15,999 bases of DNA from JBOHUC01 sp050733935. Its GTDB lineage: Bacteria; Eisenbacteria; RBG-16-71-46; DASYSL01. The DNA is taken from the NCBI GenBank assembly GCA_050733935.1, contig JBOHUC010000072.1, positions 1 to 15,999 of the forward strand, written 5' to 3'. A program made the position numbers and the translations under genes. Each line of letters opens with the position of its first letter. The first letter of the stretch is position 1. A model generated the notes under the pieces. It worked only from the letters and a program-made list of their open reading frames with translations. It had not been told where the DNA came from and did not search any database. Below, piece by piece: positions 14,734-15,999 of the stretch.

Positions 14734-15999
14734 CAGTAGAGATTGCCCTCGCGCTTCCGGCCCGTGTAGTCGAAGTACACGGTCTTGAGCTCGGTGAAGA
14801 AGTCGAGCGAGACCCGTCCCTGCTCGCGCGAACCGACCCCCGTTCCCTTCATGCCGCCGAACGGAGCCTGCGCCTCGCCGCCCACGGTCGGCGAGTTCAG
14901 GTGAACGATGCCGGTCTCGATCAGGTCGACGAACCGGAGCGCGAGATCGGCGTCCCGCGTGTAGAGCGACGATGAGAGGCCGAACGGCACATCGTTCGCG
15001 ACGCGCACCGCTTCGTCGAAGTCGCGCACGCGCAGGACCGAGAGGACCGGCCCGAAGATCTCCTCGCGCGCGATCCGCATGTCGTGCGTGACCCCGTCGA
15101 ACACGGTCGGCTCCATGAAAAAGCCGTGCGCGTGATTCTCGCCGTCGAGGCGCCGGCCGCCCGTGACGAGACGAGCGCCCTCGGACTTCCCAACGTCGAG
15201 ATACGAGAGCACGGTGTCGAACTGGCGCGCGTCGACCGACGGTCCCATCGTGACACCGTTCGCGAGCGGATCGCCGACCACGACCTTCTTTGCCCGCTCG
15301 GCGACCATTTCGAGGAAGCGGTCGGCCACCTTGTCGATGACGATCGCGCGGCTCGTCGCCGTGCAGCGCTGTCCGGTCGAGCCGAACGCGCCCTGAGCGG
15401 TGGCATCGGCGGCGAGCTCGAGATCGGCATCCTCGAGCACGACGAGCGGGTTCTTGCCACCCATCTCGCACTGGACCTTGAGGAGTCGCTTTGCGCCTTC
15501 GACGTAGACGTGGGTTCCGACCTCGTTCGAGCCCGTGAACGACACGGCGCGTACGTCCGGATGCGCGACGAGCGCATCCCCGAGCGCGCCCCCGGGGCCG
15601 TGCACCAGGTTCACGACACCCGGAGGCAGGCCCGCCTGCTCGAGCAATTCGACCACGCGCTGCGCGGTCCACGGCGTGAGCGACGCCGGCTTGAAGACGA
15701 TCGTGTTTCCGGCGACGAGTGCCGGCGCCATCTTCCAGCACGGGATCGCGACCGGGAAGTTCCACGGCGTGATCACCGCGACGACGCCGAGCGGCTGCTT
15801 CACCGTATAGATGAACGTGCGCGGAAGCTCGGACGGGAGCGTCTCGCCGCCCAGGCGCCGGCCCTCGCCGGCCATGAACTCGATGATGTTGATGCTCTTT
15901 CCGACTTCGCCGAGCGACTCCGAGTACGTCTTTCCCTCTTCGAGCGAGAGGATCGCGGCCAGCTCCTCCTTGTGCTCGATCAAAAGCTCGGCCCAGCGC
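14733..15999 (-). CDS. NAD(P)-dependent aldehyde dehydrogenase, 5' end outside window
   Basis: The protein is open at the right edge, so the N-terminus (about 60-80 residues by family length) is missing; at least 421 residues are visible. The aldehyde dehydrogenase fold is clear: cofactor-binding ITPWNFPVAIPCWKMAPALV, FTGSNEVG, general-base region QCEMGGKNP, catalytic cysteine in GSTGQRCTATSR (codon 15365-15363), EEIFGPVLSV, and PFGGMKGTGVGSREQG near the end. The EMGGKNP plus GQRCTATSR combination is typical of alpha-ketoglutaric semialdehyde dehydrogenases (2,5-dioxovalerate to 2-oxoglutarate), which act in sugar-acid and hydroxyproline breakdown. Substrate assignment remains tentative. It is upstream of, and overlaps by one base, the NCS1 permease gene, so all three genes are likely one mRNA. 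Confidence 0.92.
   Translation of the reverse strand, partial: RWAELLIEHKEELAAILSLEEGKTYSESLGEVGKSINIIEFMAGEGRRLGGETLPSELPRTFIYTVKQPLGVVAVITPWNFPVAIPCWKMAPALVAGNTIVFKPASLTPWTAQRVVELLEQAGLPPGVVNLVHGPGGALGDALVAHPDVRAVSFTGSNEVGTHVYVEGAKRLLKVQCEMGGKNPLVVLEDADLELAADATAQGAFGSTGQRCTATSRAIVIDKVADRFLEMVAERAKKVVVGDPLANGVTMGPSVDARQFDTVLSYLDVGKSEGARLVTGGRRLDGENHAHGFFMEPTVFDGVTHDMRIAREEIFGPVLSVLRVRDFDEAVRVANDVPFGLSSSLYTRDADLALRFVDLIETGIVHLNSPTVGGEAQAPFGGMKGTGVGSREQGRVSLDFFTELKTVYFDYTGRKREGNLY

Overview
This window comes from a GC-rich bacterial genome with strongly G/C-ending codons. It holds 11 genes in short alternating transcription units. Two envelope proteins point to a diderm lineage: a Kelch-repeat protein ending in a type IX-secretion/FlgD-like tail, and a small secreted protein ending in SSWGKVKGLYR. 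That combination fits a high-GC group related to the FCB superphylum (for example Candidatus Eisenbacteria-type lineages), but this is an inference; no rRNA or phylogenetic marker is present.

Layout. Positions 1-285 contain no convincing gene. They hold a 12-bp inverted repeat (5-90) and a cluster of four 20-bp palindromes (157-286), all built as 9-bp arm, 2-nt spacer, 9-bp arm. This is the most unusual structure in the window. Next, on the minus strand, is a two-gene unit: a 147-aa three-helix membrane protein (1349-1792) and a secreted or anchored protein (286-1352) broken by an apparent one-base deletion near 936. A divergent spacer leads to a plus-strand 786-aa arylsulfatase of the AtsA/AtsD type (1980-4340). 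It converges with a minus-strand GH35-like beta-galactosidase (4368-6758). A plus-strand secreted protein (7020-7769) follows, with a good RBS, a plausible promoter and a structured leader. It ends at a likely terminator hairpin lying inside the 3' end of a minus-strand pair: a zinc-ribbon methyltransferase (8588-9553) and a TauE/SafE permease (7797-8591) overlapping by GTGA. A plus-strand Kelch protein with 12 repeats (9670-12069) converges on the last unit, a tightly overlapped minus-strand operon: aldehyde dehydrogenase (14733 to the right edge, 5' end cut off), NCS1 permease (13270-14733) and CaiB/BaiF CoA-transferase (12086-13273).

How the genes may work together. The dehydrogenase-permease-CoA-transferase operon reads as a small catabolic cassette: import of a nucleobase, hydantoin or allantoin-like compound, oxidation of a semialdehyde, and CoA activation of an acid. 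The sulfatase and GH35 enzyme are neighbours and could both act on sulfated or galactosylated substrates, but both lack signal peptides, so a secreted polysaccharide-degrading role is not supported. No CRISPR array, rRNA, tRNA, integrase, transposase or recognisable defence system was seen. I do not see a convincing new multi-gene system; the palindrome cluster is the best candidate for something undescribed.
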